Positions 5,404-6,177 of a stretch of DNA of 6,177 bases are shown here, in pieces. The notes below the pieces were generated by a model. That model saw nothing but the letters and a program-made list of their open reading frames with translations. It searched no databases and had not been told where the DNA came from. A program made the translations under genes and the position numbers. The stretch lies in NCBI GenBank assembly GCA_030149995.1, contig JASLGV010000291.1, forward strand, positions 1 to 6,177, read 5' to 3'. Source of the DNA: Pedobacter sp. Lineage in GTDB: Bacteria > Bacteroidota > Bacteroidia > Sphingobacteriales > Sphingobacteriaceae. The first letter of the stretch is position 1, and each line of letters starts with the position of its first letter.

Positions 5404-6177
5404 CTAATTTTTCTGCACGGTTTTAAGAATCATCAGGCTTAAAGCATTGGTAAAATAACCGCTGATGTTGTTTTGCAGCATCACCACCGACTCATCGTAA
5501 AACAAGGGGACTACAGAAGCCTCGTTCATCACCATCTGGTCCATTTTCTGGTACAGCAAATAACGCTTTTCGTTGTCTGGTTCATAGTAACTCTGCTCAA
5601 ATAACTGGTCAAATGCCTTGTTGTAAAAAGCCGTATAGTTGGGGCCAAACGGAACTTTGTTTTTCGAATAAAACATGGAAAGATAATTCTCGCCATCTGC
5701 ATAATCTGCAATCCACGAGCCTCTGAAAAAGTTAACATGGTTCTTGGCAATTAAATCCCTGAGACTGGCACTCGGACTTACATCCACATCGGTTTTAATG
5801 CCAACCGCATTTAATTCGCCCTGTATAAATTCAATCAGATCCTTATAAGTTGTGGTGGTGTTTAATGTTATTTTTGAAAGCCCTTTACCCTGCGGAAAAC
5901 CGGCCTCAGCCAGTAAGCTGGCAGCCAGCCGGGGGTTGTACTCGTAACCTTTTACAACTTTATTGTTGAAACCCGGCATGCCCATCGGAATAAAACCCGA
6001 TGTTGCCGGAATGCCAATCCCATTGCGCAGGTACTTGATTAACTTGTCTTTATCTATGGCATAATTAATGGCTTGTCTTACCTTTTTGAAGCGCAAAGGT
6101 GAATGCTTTACGGTTGAAAGATTTGAATCAATTAAGATGCCCAGATATTCGATACAGAGATAAGGACTTTTTTTCAA
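5404..6177 (-). CDS. ABC-transporter substrate-binding protein, family 5 (Dpp/Opp-like), C-terminal part
   Basis: The reading frame is open to the right edge, so the gene is cut at its 5' end. The TTG at 6177 is most likely an internal Leu codon, since the frame begins in the middle of the family's conserved core (PYLCIEYLGI). About 257 residues remain of a protein family usually 500-560 long; signal or lipoprotein peptide and first lobe are missing. Family-5 landmarks are VRQAINYAIDKDKLI, IPATSGFIPMGMPGF, YNPRLAASLLAEAGFPQGKG, GSWIADYADGENYLSMFYS and the late YQKMDQMVMNEASVVPLFYDE. Such proteins capture oligopeptides, dipeptides or related solutes in the periplasm for an ABC importer. Permease and ATPase genes are not in view; in Bacteroidota such binding proteins often stand alone. 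The ligand cannot be told from this half. It ends with TAG, facing the outer-membrane protein gene tail to tail. Confidence 0.9.
   Translation of the reverse strand: MKKSPYLCIEYLGILIDSNLSTVKHSPLRFKKVRQAINYAIDKDKLIKYLRNGIGIPATSGFIPMGMPGFNNKVVKGYEYNPRLAASLLAEAGFPQGKGLSKITLNTTTTYKDLIEFIQGELNAVGIKTDVDVSPSASLRDLIAKNHVNFFRGSWIADYADGENYLSMFYSKNKVPFGPNYTAFYNKAFDQLFEQSYYEPDNEKRYLLYQKMDQMVMNEASVVPLFYDESVVMLQNNISGYFTNALSLMILKTVQKN

Noticed and set aside
6175..6177. TTG at the right edge as the start codon of the binding protein
   Set aside because: The frame begins in the middle of the conserved family-5 fold and lacks the signal peptide and first lobe, so the true start lies outside the window.

Overview
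The window looks like chromosomal DNA from a Bacteroidota bacterium, most likely a Sphingobacteriaceae member such as Pedobacter. This rests on protein style: a TonB-dependent-receptor-like barrel with an N-terminal carboxypeptidase-regulatory domain, a short membrane desaturase, and a cupin of the type common in this group. The DNA is AT-rich, clear Shine-Dalgarno sequences are absent, and TAnnTTTG-like promoter elements are present. The genus is an inference; no marker gene is in view.

Layout. Positions 26-679 (minus) hold a complete NarL/FixJ-type response regulator. A 317-bp divergent intergenic region (680-996) separates it from a stand-alone mannose-6-phosphate-isomerase-like cupin (997-1494, plus). 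Next comes a 344-bp gap (1495-1838) with no convincing gene but with a strong bulged stem-loop and several further inverted repeats. A short membrane fatty-acid desaturase follows (1839-2567, plus), then a weak and a strong intrinsic terminator. A large outer-membrane beta-barrel protein occupies 2804-5266 (plus) and ends at a strong terminator. The last gene, on the minus strand and converging on it, is the C-terminal half of a family-5 (Dpp/Opp-like) substrate-binding protein (5404 to beyond the window edge).

The genes do not form one obvious pathway. Each seems to be its own transcription unit: the two plus-strand genes from the desaturase on are each followed by terminators, and the flanking genes point the other way. 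There is no sensor kinase beside the response regulator, no SusD partner beside the outer-membrane protein, and no permease or ATPase genes visible beside the binding protein. A loose envelope theme (membrane lipid desaturation, surface-sugar-related cupin, outer-membrane barrel, peptide uptake) is inference only.

I see no defence system, mobile element, CRISPR array, tRNA or rRNA. The least explained part is the desaturase upstream region, where an unusually stable hairpin (24 possible pairs in 61 nt) and mutually exclusive smaller hairpins suggest a structured leader or an unannotated small RNA.
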